Part shown: piece after piece, positions 32,506-41,459 of the stretch
How positions within the stretch are numbered: the first letter of the stretch is position 1
Layout: every line of letters starts with the position of its first letter
NCBI RefSeq assembly: GCF_033097525.1
Contig: NZ_CP109907.1
Location: 1,550,001-1,614,000, forward strand
DNA length: 64,000 nucleotides
Origin: Sphingobacterium sp. UGAL515B_05
Lineage (GTDB): Bacteria; Bacteroidota; Bacteroidia; Sphingobacteriales; Sphingobacteriaceae
Direction of reading: 5' to 3'
The notes under the pieces: generated by a model
Database searches by the model: none
The model's input: the letters and a program-made list of their open reading frames with translations, nothing else
What the model was told of the DNA's origin: nothing
Program-made: the position numbers and the translations under genes

Positions 32506-34722
32506 TTAAGGGAACTCCACCACAAATGTCCGATTATCCCGCCAGGTATTGTATGTACTTTTTCCTACTTGATTGATGATATAACCGTAGCCACGATTGG
32601 GACCATTGGACAAGCTGTTGTTACAGATATGTTTGAGCCTAACACCGGGTTTTACCGGTACTTCCACCGAACTTTCAATGCGAATCGGATTGACCAGCAC
32701 ATCATATATTCCAAAAGCATAGGCTTCATGTTGCTGCACCGTATCGGCGACCTTGTAAGCCGCAAACCCATCGCGTGTCCCATTTTCGCTCCGGTATGCT
32801 GCCTGGTCCGGCGCATCGTAAGGACTTTCACATTGAAAGAAATAGGTGCGGCCGTAATTACCGGTCCAATAGGTTTGATATTCCTGAAAATGTTCATTGA
32901 ACAAAGCATACATGGTCATATAATCGCCATTGACCACCAATCCATTGCGTGTCGTATTCATATCCCAACCAACACTGCCCTTCACCCCATGATCGGCACG
33001 CCATATCCAAAAGTGATCTCCGATCACATCATTGCTATTGACAATAACCGATTGGTCGACATGAACTTTGTGGGCCCGAAATCCGCCAATACGCAGAAAT
33101 AGGTCCGCCAGCAGGGTCGGGTTACTTTCATGTCTTATCCCGGTCTTTTCCTGACCGACCTGAATCAAACTATGCGAACTATAATGCGCGTCAAACATCA
33201 ATGACGCAACAGTGACACCTGCAACATCATCAACATCAATTGCCGTATGCGGATTTGCTGCGCCGGGTATCAATGTGGCCAAGCCAAGTCCAAGTATAAT
33301 GGTATTGGCCTTGCTGACATGAAGGGGTTCAGATAACTCATACATCCCGGGTGTAATCAGCAAATGCTTGCCATTCCCTAACTGTCGGTTCATCTCCGCC
33401 GCTGTATCGCCGGGTTTGACAACATAAAACTCCTTCTCCACATCGATAATATCTCCCGCCCCCATATCGTCGCGTGTATAGGATACGCCTGTATGATTAT
33501 GCTTTAGCGCTGGCCGAAACACTTTATACCGCCCATCTTTGTCAAAAAACACAAAGGGCTTTTCACGAATCACGGGTGTCGTTGGAATGACCGTCACGTT
33601 GCCGCCTTCTGCCCAATTATTTTGATAGCTATTCTTATCAACAGAAGGTCCAAAATCGACTCCCTGAAAACAATAATTGTATTTAATTTCTTCAAACTTA
33701 CCTCTTCCTTTGTTTAGAAAGGAGTTTCGTGTATACCACTGCTGCTGGTTTTTGGAACCTGCAGCTGCCTCAAAATAGCAGTCTGCGGTATAACCACCAC
33801 TAACCCATCCATTTGCCCATTGATTGCGCACCACCCGTGTGGAATAAATACGACGCAAGGGGGCAGCTTGGGAAACCGCCCATTTAAAAGTTTGTTCTTC
33901 CTCATAGCTCTCCGGACCGATGACAGACAGATTCTCAGCAGCACGCCAGAATGTACAGGTCCCGTTCCCATCGGCAAGGTGGGGCGGCGTGTGTATATTT
34001 GAAATCGCAACATCATAAGGCACTTTACCTAATCCAGCAATCTGCACATAAAAAGGAATCTTCAATAGTCCTGCCTCTTTGTAATCGCCCGATTTGAACA
34101 GCAATGCATAGCGATGGGGACTAAATTCTTTTCCGAACATCTTTTCATGGAGCTGATTGACTTCATTGCCGACACGCACCTTATTATCTGTTGGACTATA
34201 AACAAATGTATTTTCACCAAACAGCTGGAGTTCTAAACTCAAACGTGCTACAAACTCTCCTTTTACGGTCTGGATCTCATAATAATAGTCGTATGGACTA
34301 CCATCGAGCACTTGATCCACAAATTTGGGCTGTGTGACTTTGGCAATAGTTTGATAATCGCCCAACCTGCCCTGGCTCCGTCGGATAAGAAAGGGCCCTA
34401 TTATCTCTTTATCGGTCAGCCGTTTACTAAAATTAAGGTATATTCGCCCCTTTTGGATGAAGACTTCGGGACTGCCTACCTTGGATTTATCTTTCACAAC
34501 ATCGTTTTGCCGCCTGGCTTTTACCGCGGCCGTTTTCCTTAGGCCATTTGGACTTTTCGCGAGCTCGCTTGGATCAGGTTGATGTGTCACGACGGCGGTT
34601 ACTGTAGTTCCGTACGCCCCAGTATAGGTTGGTTTATTTAGCTTATAGCTAGTTTCTGCAAGGACGGGTTGTATCATCAACAACGCGATAATAGGCTTAA
34701 TATAGTTTCTAAATGGTTGCAT
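32506..34722 (-). CDS. secreted parallel beta-helix protein, putative polysaccharide-active enzyme
   Basis: The 738-residue protein has a signal peptide (IIALLMIQPVLAETS). After a linker and a fibronectin-like segment (about 85-170), the main part (about 235-725) matches a family I recognise from actinobacteria, usually annotated loosely as 'adenylyl cyclase' or 'coagulation factor 5/8-type' protein. Its motifs are CTFWRAAENLSVI, MWAV-type KWAVSQAAPLRRI, GDTAAEMNRQLGNGKHLLITPGMY, TIILGLGLATLIPG, DVIGDHFWIWRADHG, NGLVVNGDYMTMYALFNEHFQEYQ and GRTYFFQCESPYDAP. These suggest a pectate-lyase-like or GH55-like right-handed helix. Activity is not established. It is the last gene of the unit, 13 bp after the GH2 gene, so it may act on the same substrate. 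Confidence 0.6.
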   Translation of the reverse strand: MQPFRNYIKPIIALLMIQPVLAETSYKLNKPTYTGAYGTTVTAVVTHQPDPSELAKSPNGLRKTAAVKARRQNDVVKDKSKVGSPEVFIQKGRIYLNFSKRLTDKEIIGPFLIRRSQGRLGDYQTIAKVTQPKFVDQVLDGSPYDYYYEIQTVKGEFVARLSLELQLFGENTFVYSPTDNKVRVGNEVNQLHEKMFGKEFSPHRYALLFKSGDYKEAGLLKIPFYVQIAGLGKVPYDVAISNIHTPPHLADGNGTCTFWRAAENLSVIGPESYEEEQTFKWAVSQAAPLRRIYSTRVVRNQWANGWVSGGYTADCYFEAAAGSKNQQQWYTRNSFLNKGRGKFEEIKYNYCFQGVDFGPSVDKNSYQNNWAEGGNVTVIPTTPVIREKPFVFFDKDGRYKVFRPALKHNHTGVSYTRDDMGAGDIIDVEKEFYVVKPGDTAAEMNRQLGNGKHLLITPGMYELSEPLHVSKANTIILGLGLATLIPGAANPHTAIDVDDVAGVTVASLMFDAHYSSHSLIQVGQEKTGIRHESNPTLLADLFLRIGGFRAHKVHVDQSVIVNSNDVIGDHFWIWRADHGVKGSVGWDMNTTRNGLVVNGDYMTMYALFNEHFQEYQTYWTGNYGRTYFFQCESPYDAPDQAAYRSENGTRDGFAAYKVADTVQQHEAYAFGIYDVLVNPIRIESSVEVPVKPGVRLKHICNNSLSNGPNRGYGYIINQVGKSTYNTWRDNRTFVVEFP

Positions 34723-34735
34723 AAGTTTTATTTTT

Positions 34736-37480
34736 TTATGGGTTGACTGACTGGTTTATCTTTTTAAGTCGGATCGCATTCAGTATCGGTTCTCCTTTCT
34801 TAGGAATAAAGGAAATCACTAAGTTACCATCGCTGTGCACTTTCACCTGAAATTTTCGACGAAGCACGCTAAAAGCCCCGACTTCACGCAACACATTTAA
34901 ATCCGTAGCAAGCGCGTGGTCTCCAATCCGAATGTCAAAAACGCGATCCATGCCCTTTTGCTCCTGTTTCTTCTCTCGCTGCTCAAGATCATATAAGAGG
35001 TTTTCCTTGTTATTCGGGCCATCCAATTCGGCAAAAAATAACTCGACCTCGTAATTGCCATTAGGCAGATCAAATCGGTAGGATTCCAGTCCCTGCAATT
35101 GTGTCTGGAAGAGCGGGTCATCCCCTGTACCGCTAATATTTACATCGGTCCCCAGATTTTCACGGCCTGTATTTTTCAGACGATATTTTTCGCCCTTTAA
35201 ATAACCCCAGCTTTCCCTTTCATAAGGCTGATCTGGGAACCATCGATTTCCCAGGGAATCTATGTATTCTCGATTGTCGCCAACATTGATGCGGAGTTCT
35301 TGCCAGTCACTATCCTTCTTCAGATCATAGGGCAATACCTCACAATCCATTACAGTTTCATCGACTGCACTTAATTTTCCGTTATGGAAAGCCTGGGCTT
35401 TCACCGTGTGTGATCCACGGCTTAGGTTTACAGGCCATAATATCATCCGATCCACAGGCTTGCTTACGCCCAACGACATACCATCCAGCAGGAGTTCCAC
35501 CGAATCAGCATTACTGAATATGGGCAGCTTTAGCCATCCGGATCCTATTAATGCCCGGTCCGGCTCGGTCCTTAAAGCCCATTTTTTTCCAAAAGTACCT
35601 CCTATTTTTACAAAAGGGGCTTTCTTGAGATAAGCTTGATATAGAAAATAGCTATCCTTCGCTTTCCGGTCCCAGGTCAGCAAACCTTTGGTATTGATAT
35701 GTGGCATGCTTTCCTCCCTGGTCTCCGAATTAAAATCGGATAAATTCCATGCCACCCCGCCAGCGACAAATGCTTTCTGTAGGATGTCATTGAGATAGCC
35801 CTGATGGTACCGAATAGCATATTCAATACTTTTGTCGAAACGAACTGGTTTATCCGAATGTATTCGATAGTCGGCATCTGCTCCATATTCAGTTACCAAT
35901 AAGGGTTTCTCGGGCAACTGTTGATGAATATGTTCCAACTGCTTGCCAAAATCTGCAATTTTGCCACCATACCAGCCCGGATACAAATTCCAGCCCACAA
36001 GCATAGGAACCTTGGTCAGCCCCGTCCGATGATAGAGATCAAAGTTTCCATGATTGGCGATCATCGTATAGCGTGTAGTATCTTCGTCTCGTGTGAGCGC
36101 TTCGAGTTTTTCCGCCAATGATAGCACTGATTTAAAATATTTTTCCTGACGTTCTTTATCTTTTGGAAAATGGGGCCGAAGAAAGATTTCGTTCATATAG
36201 CCCCAGATAATGATACTCGGATGGTTAAAATATTGTCTAATCATCTCCTTCTGCATCTGAAAGCTATTGGCTGCAAACGTTGGACTTTCAGTAATCTCAT
36301 TTACAAGCGGAATTTCTACCGATGCCAACAAGCCCAAGCTGTCGCAGGCTTTCAATACGGCAGGATCCTGCGGATAATGTGCCACACGCAGGAAGTTACC
36401 GCCCATCGCTTTTAATTTCACAAGATCCTGTACTTGTAGGCTATCGGGAACAGCATTGCCCATACCTTTAAAATCCTGGTGTCGGCTGGCTCCTACTAAT
36501 TTTAGTGATTTTCCGTTTAAAAAAAAGCCTTTTTCGGGATGGAATGAAAACCAGCGGAAACCAACGGAATTATCCAGCTGGTCTAGCTGTCGGCCCTTGG
36601 AATTATAAATCCGCGTTATCAAACAATACAAGTACGGCAAGTCTGGCGACCACAATTTTGGATGCTCAATTTCAGCTATGTTCAATTGGAAATTGCTGTA
36701 TGAATGAGGTTTTAGATTTTCTTTCTGCTGTACTTTTTTTACCGCCACTCCATCGGCATCCACAAGCGTAGTTTCAATCACAATAGCTTGTTGTGATGCT
36801 GAAGTATTCTGAATAGCCCCATCAAGATGAATTGTTGCATTTTCTCGGGAATCAACTTTTGCATTTACGCGCAAACCACTGCTTCCGTAAACAGGATCTG
36901 CAAAATGGATCTGATCCAACAGCAGCAAAGACACTTTTCTGTAAACACCTCCAAAAAAAGTAAAATCGCCACTTAATGGCGCGATATCCTGATTGAAGCG
37001 ATTGGTGACTTGCATCACTATCGTATTTTTTCCATTTACTCTTCGATTGAGATCGTCTGTAATGTCGACATTGAAAGCCGTATAACCACCAATATGGGCT
37101 TTCACCTGTTTACCATTCACAAATACGGTTGCCTCCTGATTGGCGGCCCCTACATGAAGTACTATTCGTTTATTTTGCCAGGCAGTTTTCCAATAGAAGG
37201 TATTTTGATATTGAGTGCCACCGCGATAATAGCCAGGCGTATCGTCCATGACATCGGCTATATTCCAGGTATGTGGTAGATCAACAATCTGTTCCCGTTG
37301 TTTTTGTTTAACTATACGGTCTGTGATAGCTTCCTCCTTCCTGAATTTCCAGTTTGACGAGAAATCAACTGAAACTCTTCCATCTAGTACGGTTTGCGCG
37401 TGTACGCTCGAAGAGAAAAATAGACAGGCTATATAGCCTAGGTTGATGAATTGTTTAAATATTATATTCATGTATCGCAT
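34736..37480 (-). CDS. glycoside hydrolase family 2 enzyme (beta-galactosidase-like) with DUF4982 and malectin-like domains
   Basis: The 914-residue protein has a signal peptide (YIACLFFSSSVHAQ). GH2 order: sugar-binding sandwich (about 35-210, VDLPHTWNIADVMDDTPGYYRGG, VFVNGKQVKAHIGGYTAFNVDIT), Ig-like domain (about 215-320), TIM barrel (about 325-600). The acid/base Glu is in IIWGYMNEIFLRP and the nucleophile Glu in PLLVTEYGADADYR. A DUF4982-like domain follows (LLLDGMSLGVSKPVD). A C-terminal malectin-like carbohydrate-binding domain runs from about 790 to 910 (YEVELFFAELD, VFDIRIGDHA, GNLVISFIPKKGEPILNAIRL). The start immediately follows the stop of the sensor gene, so the two are translationally coupled. 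The substrate is unknown; galactosidase and glucuronidase are both possible. Confidence 0.85.
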   Translation of the reverse strand: MRYMNIIFKQFINLGYIACLFFSSSVHAQTVLDGRVSVDFSSNWKFRKEEAITDRIVKQKQREQIVDLPHTWNIADVMDDTPGYYRGGTQYQNTFYWKTAWQNKRIVLHVGAANQEATVFVNGKQVKAHIGGYTAFNVDITDDLNRRVNGKNTIVMQVTNRFNQDIAPLSGDFTFFGGVYRKVSLLLLDQIHFADPVYGSSGLRVNAKVDSRENATIHLDGAIQNTSASQQAIVIETTLVDADGVAVKKVQQKENLKPHSYSNFQLNIAEIEHPKLWSPDLPYLYCLITRIYNSKGRQLDQLDNSVGFRWFSFHPEKGFFLNGKSLKLVGASRHQDFKGMGNAVPDSLQVQDLVKLKAMGGNFLRVAHYPQDPAVLKACDSLGLLASVEIPLVNEITESPTFAANSFQMQKEMIRQYFNHPSIIIWGYMNEIFLRPHFPKDKERQEKYFKSVLSLAEKLEALTRDEDTTRYTMIANHGNFDLYHRTGLTKVPMLVGWNLYPGWYGGKIADFGKQLEHIHQQLPEKPLLVTEYGADADYRIHSDKPVRFDKSIEYAIRYHQGYLNDILQKAFVAGGVAWNLSDFNSETREESMPHINTKGLLTWDRKAKDSYFLYQAYLKKAPFVKIGGTFGKKWALRTEPDRALIGSGWLKLPIFSNADSVELLLDGMSLGVSKPVDRMILWPVNLSRGSHTVKAQAFHNGKLSAVDETVMDCEVLPYDLKKDSDWQELRINVGDNREYIDSLGNRWFPDQPYERESWGYLKGEKYRLKNTGRENLGTDVNISGTGDDPLFQTQLQGLESYRFDLPNGNYEVELFFAELDGPNNKENLLYDLEQREKKQEQKGMDRVFDIRIGDHALATDLNVLREVGAFSVLRRKFQVKVHSDGNLVISFIPKKGEPILNAIRLKKINQSVNP

Positions 37481-39403
37481 TTATGTTGGTCGATCTAGCG
37501 CTTGCAGCACCAATCTTGTCCAACCTGATTTTTCATTTTTTTTATGTTTTTTACCGCTTGTTGTCAGGATGTCTTTTACCTTGCTTGCATAATTCCAGCA
37601 GGTACTCTGCCGAATACCCAATTTCTGCGAAAGCTTATAGGAAGAGATGTCGCCCTGATGGAAATGCACGAGATAAACCAGATAAAAGGCTTTATTAATT
37701 GGAATCCGTACATTTTCAAAAATCGTATTGTTCAACACAGATTCTTCATAGGTACACTTGGTGCACCTTCGGCTATAAGGTGTTTTACCGGCACAATAGT
37801 TATCGTACCCACATTTTATACAACGGTATTCTTTTTTCCATTTCAAATCGGACAAGACCTTATAACAGGTCTCCTTATCTGGATATTTTATCCCAAATTC
37901 TTCAAAATTCATTTCCTTGGAAAGCACCCGATCATCGGTAATCCGTTCAATATTGGTCTGTAGGTTTTTATTATCCTTTGTCAACAACTGGTTCATGCGG
38001 CCAATTTCTTCCGACTGAGCCCATAATAGGCTATTCATCTCTTTCAGTTCGCGATTCTGATCGTTAATAATTTCGGATTTTTCAAGCAGTTCTTTTGATT
38101 TCTGCATCACTTCCAGCGTGCGCTCCTGCACTTTCCGTTCGAGATCTCTATTGTGCTTCTCCTGGAGTTTCTCGTTGATCTGCATCTGTTCAATGACTCT
38201 CTTTTGTGCCCGTTCTTTCTTGCTTTTCAAGAGCCGAACTTTATCATGAATTGCGAATGAGAGAAAAGTCATCTCCAGTACAAAGCCAAATGTGATGCTA
38301 TAATGCCCGATCGAACTGGGCAGAAAACGCGCATAGCCCAATACATAGATTACTTTCAACACAAAGCCGAGGAAAAGAAACGTATAAGCAAGCACGAAAT
38401 ACCGGGCTGGACGATAGTTTTTCTTCCAAAGCCATATCCCCGAAATAAAGGCAACTGACAATGGAACAATCTCAACAAATTTGTAGATAAACCAGTTCTG
38501 GTTAAAACCTAAACAATACAGAAAGAATGCGATTCTTAAAATAATGACCAGATCCAACAAACGATTCAATTTAGGCTCTTTTTGTTTTACATGCAGTAAG
38601 GATTTCGTAAATAACAACGCAAACACGCTAACACAGCAGACAAAAACTGCTGTTGCGTATTGATTGAACCAGGGATTTTCGGGCCATAGGTACTGAAAAG
38701 CGATACCATCCGAAGACATCTCGTATAATCCGACACACAAGATATAGAGGACATAATACAGGTATTGGCGCCCTCTGACAGCAAAATACATGAGTAAATT
38801 GTTGAAACTAAACAGAATAATCATCCCATAGAACAGACCAAACGTAAAATATTCAGTCAGCGTATATTGAACAAAACGATCTAGGGTACGATAAACCAAA
38901 ATTACGTTGACCATCTGTCTTGATCGTACCTTAAAATAAGCCTCGTAAGTACCTTTCTGTAATGTAGGGATTAGGAATTCAAAATTCTTGTGCATAAACT
39001 GCCTATTCTCGAAATCGATCGAAGCGCCGGCCCGATAATGGACAAAACCGTCTGTTCCATTTGGGATAAATGCCTCCACCATGTCGGCAGTCTGATCGAA
39101 CAGCTCGATAATCCGGTCATGGGATAGGTGTTGATCAAAAGACATTCGCACCCTAAACCAATACGTTGAGGACCGGTTGAAATTTTTGGGATAGTATCGC
39201 TCATTAGGTTTAAATTGTTCTGCATGTTCCGGTGATCTTATTTCTGCAAATGACAGGGCATTGGTACTATCTTCGATATAGTATACTTCTGTGGTCTTAA
39301 AAATATGCTCGGCTGTACCGAGCGATAGCGCAATAGGCTTTTGACCAAATAGCAAACCCATTTGGAATAACAATAACAATAGCGCAAATCCGCGTATTTT
39401 CAT
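37481..39403 (-). CDS. 7TM-DISM membrane sensor fused to a coiled coil and an IS1595-type zinc-ribbon/HTH DNA-binding tail
   Basis: The protein has 640 residues from the ATG at 39403, which opens a signal peptide (MKIRGFALLLLLFQMGLLFGQ). The N-terminal domain (about 22-165) is of the 7TMR-DISMED2 type, a periplasmic carbohydrate-binding-like sandwich (STYWFRVRMSFDQ, EAYFKVRSRQMVNV). Seven membrane helices follow (about 175-380, YFTFGLFYGMIILFSFNN to FGFVLEMTFLSFAIHDKV), then a long coiled coil (about 385-495). The C-terminus has four Cys (about 528, 531, 547, 550) in CIKC and CTKC, followed by an IS1595-transposase-like helix-turn-helix segment (SSYKLSQKLGIRQSTCWNY). The DDE catalytic domain is absent. 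It lies between SusD and GH2, so it is probably a sensor that binds glycan outside and DNA inside, regulating this unit. Confidence 0.8.
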   Translation of the reverse strand: MKIRGFALLLLLFQMGLLFGQKPIALSLGTAEHIFKTTEVYYIEDSTNALSFAEIRSPEHAEQFKPNERYYPKNFNRSSTYWFRVRMSFDQHLSHDRIIELFDQTADMVEAFIPNGTDGFVHYRAGASIDFENRQFMHKNFEFLIPTLQKGTYEAYFKVRSRQMVNVILVYRTLDRFVQYTLTEYFTFGLFYGMIILFSFNNLLMYFAVRGRQYLYYVLYILCVGLYEMSSDGIAFQYLWPENPWFNQYATAVFVCCVSVFALLFTKSLLHVKQKEPKLNRLLDLVIILRIAFFLYCLGFNQNWFIYKFVEIVPLSVAFISGIWLWKKNYRPARYFVLAYTFLFLGFVLKVIYVLGYARFLPSSIGHYSITFGFVLEMTFLSFAIHDKVRLLKSKKERAQKRVIEQMQINEKLQEKHNRDLERKVQERTLEVMQKSKELLEKSEIINDQNRELKEMNSLLWAQSEEIGRMNQLLTKDNKNLQTNIERITDDRVLSKEMNFEEFGIKYPDKETCYKVLSDLKWKKEYRCIKCGYDNYCAGKTPYSRRCTKCTYEESVLNNTIFENVRIPINKAFYLVYLVHFHQGDISSYKLSQKLGIRQSTCWNYASKVKDILTTSGKKHKKNEKSGWTRLVLQALDRPT

Positions 39404-39454
39404 CCTTTCTACAGTATACATAGCTCGTCTACTTCTTTCTTTTGGTTATTTATG

Positions 39455-39495
39455 ACCGGATAGGCATTCGTATTTGGATACGGATCCTATCCGGT
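39455..39495 (-). other. 41-nt hairpin between SusD-like and sensor genes
   Basis: The arms at 39455-39473 and 39478-39495 pair over 18 bp with one bulged C and one G-T pair around a TTGG loop. The stem begins ACCGGATAGG and ends CCTATCCGGT. No T-run follows on the minus strand. It sits in the 142-bp gap after the SusD-like gene. Two readings are possible. It may be an mRNA-stabilising stem that favours SusCD over the downstream genes. Or it may be a palindromic operator for the DNA-binding sensor just downstream. Confidence 0.7.
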
Positions 39496-39563
39496 TTTAG
39501 CAGGTCAAAATAACAAAATTATCAGAAAGCTTATAGTCCTCATTTACGACCTGACAACTGCAG

Positions 39564-41444
39564 CTATTCAACAATCTTATCGAGCGGCGGCACATTGTTT
39601 TCTGCGCCGGCATAACCCTGATTCTGATTGATCATCCCATTGGTATTAAACCGTTGTGCAGATGCAGGTACAGGCCACAGCACATGGTATGGCGCAATCT
39701 CATAATGCACCCCCTGTACAGTAGGAACCTTATCGCGATAGAAGGAATTTTTTTCAATAATACGATCGTAGAAGAAATTGCTTTGCGAGAAGTTAGCCAT
39801 GCTATATGTTTTGCCATTATAAGCCGGGATACCGGTCTGCGCAAAAATATAAGCAATACGTGTCAACTCTGACTTACGTGCTTCTTCCCAAAAGAGTTCT
39901 CTTGCCCTTTCATCCAATACGGTACCGATGGTAACTTTTGTCGCATTTTGCAGTAGCGCAGCATTTGCTCTTCCCCGAACGGCATTGATATCTGCCATAG
40001 CCTGTGCCTGCTGGCCCTTCCATACATAGGCTTCTGCACGCAACAAGTAGGTTTCGGCCAAGCGAAAGACATACCAGTCCGTGTTTGTTCCGCGCGGCGG
40101 ATTCCAATTTGGATCCTCGGCGAATTGATTGGTTGAATTGATGAAAACCTTATAATGGGGCCATCCAAACCAGTGACGAATAGTATCCAACGAACCATTG
40201 GTAAACACTTTGTTGATATTTTCTTTTGTAAACTGCTGGATCGGCTGACCATAAAGTTTACTGATTTCGGGGTCCTTTGAAGCTTTGATTGCCGGATTAT
40301 TGTAAACAAGATCCGTCATATCCATCCACATTCCCTTTGCATGACGGTAATCTGTCTGATCTGTCCATATTTCTTTGGTACTGTAATAAGTACCGCGATA
40401 ACGACCAATGCCACGACCATACATCCGTGTCAGCGGGATTTCTGCACTCACAGCATCCACAATGGCCTGCAGTCCGCCTTGTGGGATTTTTAAGTTGGCA
40501 AAATGCCAAGCTGGAACGGTATTCCGCATCAACTGAGAACCAAGATCCGTACGGCCTTGCAGCGTTTGTCGGTCAATCACCAGGAATAAAGCCTCTTTAT
40601 TTGCAGGGATTGCTTTGTTGTCCATGCGGTGTAAATCCCATACGACATTTTTAGATTGGTCTGCCGCGGTGCTACCAAAGCGGTTTTTCATCAAGGTATA
40701 TTTACCACCGTCAATCACTTTACTGGCAGCAGCAATAGCTCCGTCAAAGTCTCCCAATGCGAGATCTATTTTTGTCAACAGGTGATTGACGGCCCCATTT
40801 GTCACTTCCCCTTTATTAACACCATCTTTAACCCAAAGCTGCGCAAACTCCAGGTCTTCTTTCATCTTTTTCAGAATAACCTCTCTTTTGGTTGAGTAAA
40901 AATCATATTTCGGAGCCGAAAGATCTTTCAACTGTAGCGGTACATCGCCAAATTCGTGCACCAATCGATAGTAAAAATAAGCGCGGTAGAAGTAAGCAGC
41001 ACCCAAAATTTCATTTTTCTGAGCCTCTGAACTATATGTTGGGCGATCGATATTACTTATCACCGTATTAGCAGACCGGACTGCAGCGAAAAAATTGGTC
41101 CAATACCAACCAATTTTATTGAAGTCATCACTATTGAGGTTGGCATCTGGTGTGATCAACGAAACAAGGTTCTGCGCCGGTGTTGCTTTGTCTGTAGTTC
41201 CTTCCACAGCAACATCCGAGAAGATCGATTCGGTCAACATGGGAGCAGCATCACCAAAAAATTCGCCCCGGGCTGCTTTACCCAAAGCGTTCAACACCCC
41301 CTTAAGGGCATCGACATTGTTTAGATTATCCGGAGAATACTGCGATAGCTGATCGGAGTCCAAAAAGCTCTTTTTGCATCCATGGACAGCCAACAAGGTG
41401 ATTGATGCGAAAACGGCAGCTACTTTTATATTTATTTTCTTCAT
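39564..41444 (-). CDS. SusD/RagB-like outer-membrane lipoprotein (pair 3)
   Basis: The 626-residue protein is longer than usual (about 500-550). The lipobox is TLLAVHGCKKSFLDSD. SusD features: YSPDNLNNVDALKGVLNALGKA, ILGAAYFYRAYFYYRLVHEFGDVPLQLKD and the C-terminal YVFRLAETYLLRAEAYVWKGQ, DINAVRGRANA, TVLDERARELFWEEARKSELTRIA. It lies 15 bp after the SusC-like gene it pairs with. It probably binds the glycan later cut by the GH2 enzyme. Confidence 0.93.
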   Translation of the reverse strand: MKKINIKVAAVFASITLLAVHGCKKSFLDSDQLSQYSPDNLNNVDALKGVLNALGKAARGEFFGDAAPMLTESIFSDVAVEGTTDKATPAQNLVSLITPDANLNSDDFNKIGWYWTNFFAAVRSANTVISNIDRPTYSSEAQKNEILGAAYFYRAYFYYRLVHEFGDVPLQLKDLSAPKYDFYSTKREVILKKMKEDLEFAQLWVKDGVNKGEVTNGAVNHLLTKIDLALGDFDGAIAAASKVIDGGKYTLMKNRFGSTAADQSKNVVWDLHRMDNKAIPANKEALFLVIDRQTLQGRTDLGSQLMRNTVPAWHFANLKIPQGGLQAIVDAVSAEIPLTRMYGRGIGRYRGTYYSTKEIWTDQTDYRHAKGMWMDMTDLVYNNPAIKASKDPEISKLYGQPIQQFTKENINKVFTNGSLDTIRHWFGWPHYKVFINSTNQFAEDPNWNPPRGTNTDWYVFRLAETYLLRAEAYVWKGQQAQAMADINAVRGRANAALLQNATKVTIGTVLDERARELFWEEARKSELTRIAYIFAQTGIPAYNGKTYSMANFSQSNFFYDRIIEKNSFYRDKVPTVQGVHYEIAPYHVLWPVPASAQRFNTNGMINQNQGYAGAENNVPPLDKIVE

Positions 41445-41459
41445 TTTCTTTCGTTTTAA

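Noticed and set aside
32569..33102. A 177-codon plus-strand frame.
   Set aside because: It is antisense to the well-supported beta-helix gene and follows its codon periodicity.
37481..37890. Insertion sequence of the IS1595 family.
   Set aside because: Only the zinc ribbon and HTH-like part are present, in frame with the sensor. There are no terminal inverted repeats or DDE domain, so it is read as a fusion domain and not as a mobile element.
39863..40309. A 148-codon minus-strand frame inside the SusD-like gene.
   Set aside because: It is an out-of-frame shadow of the SusD-like coding sequence.
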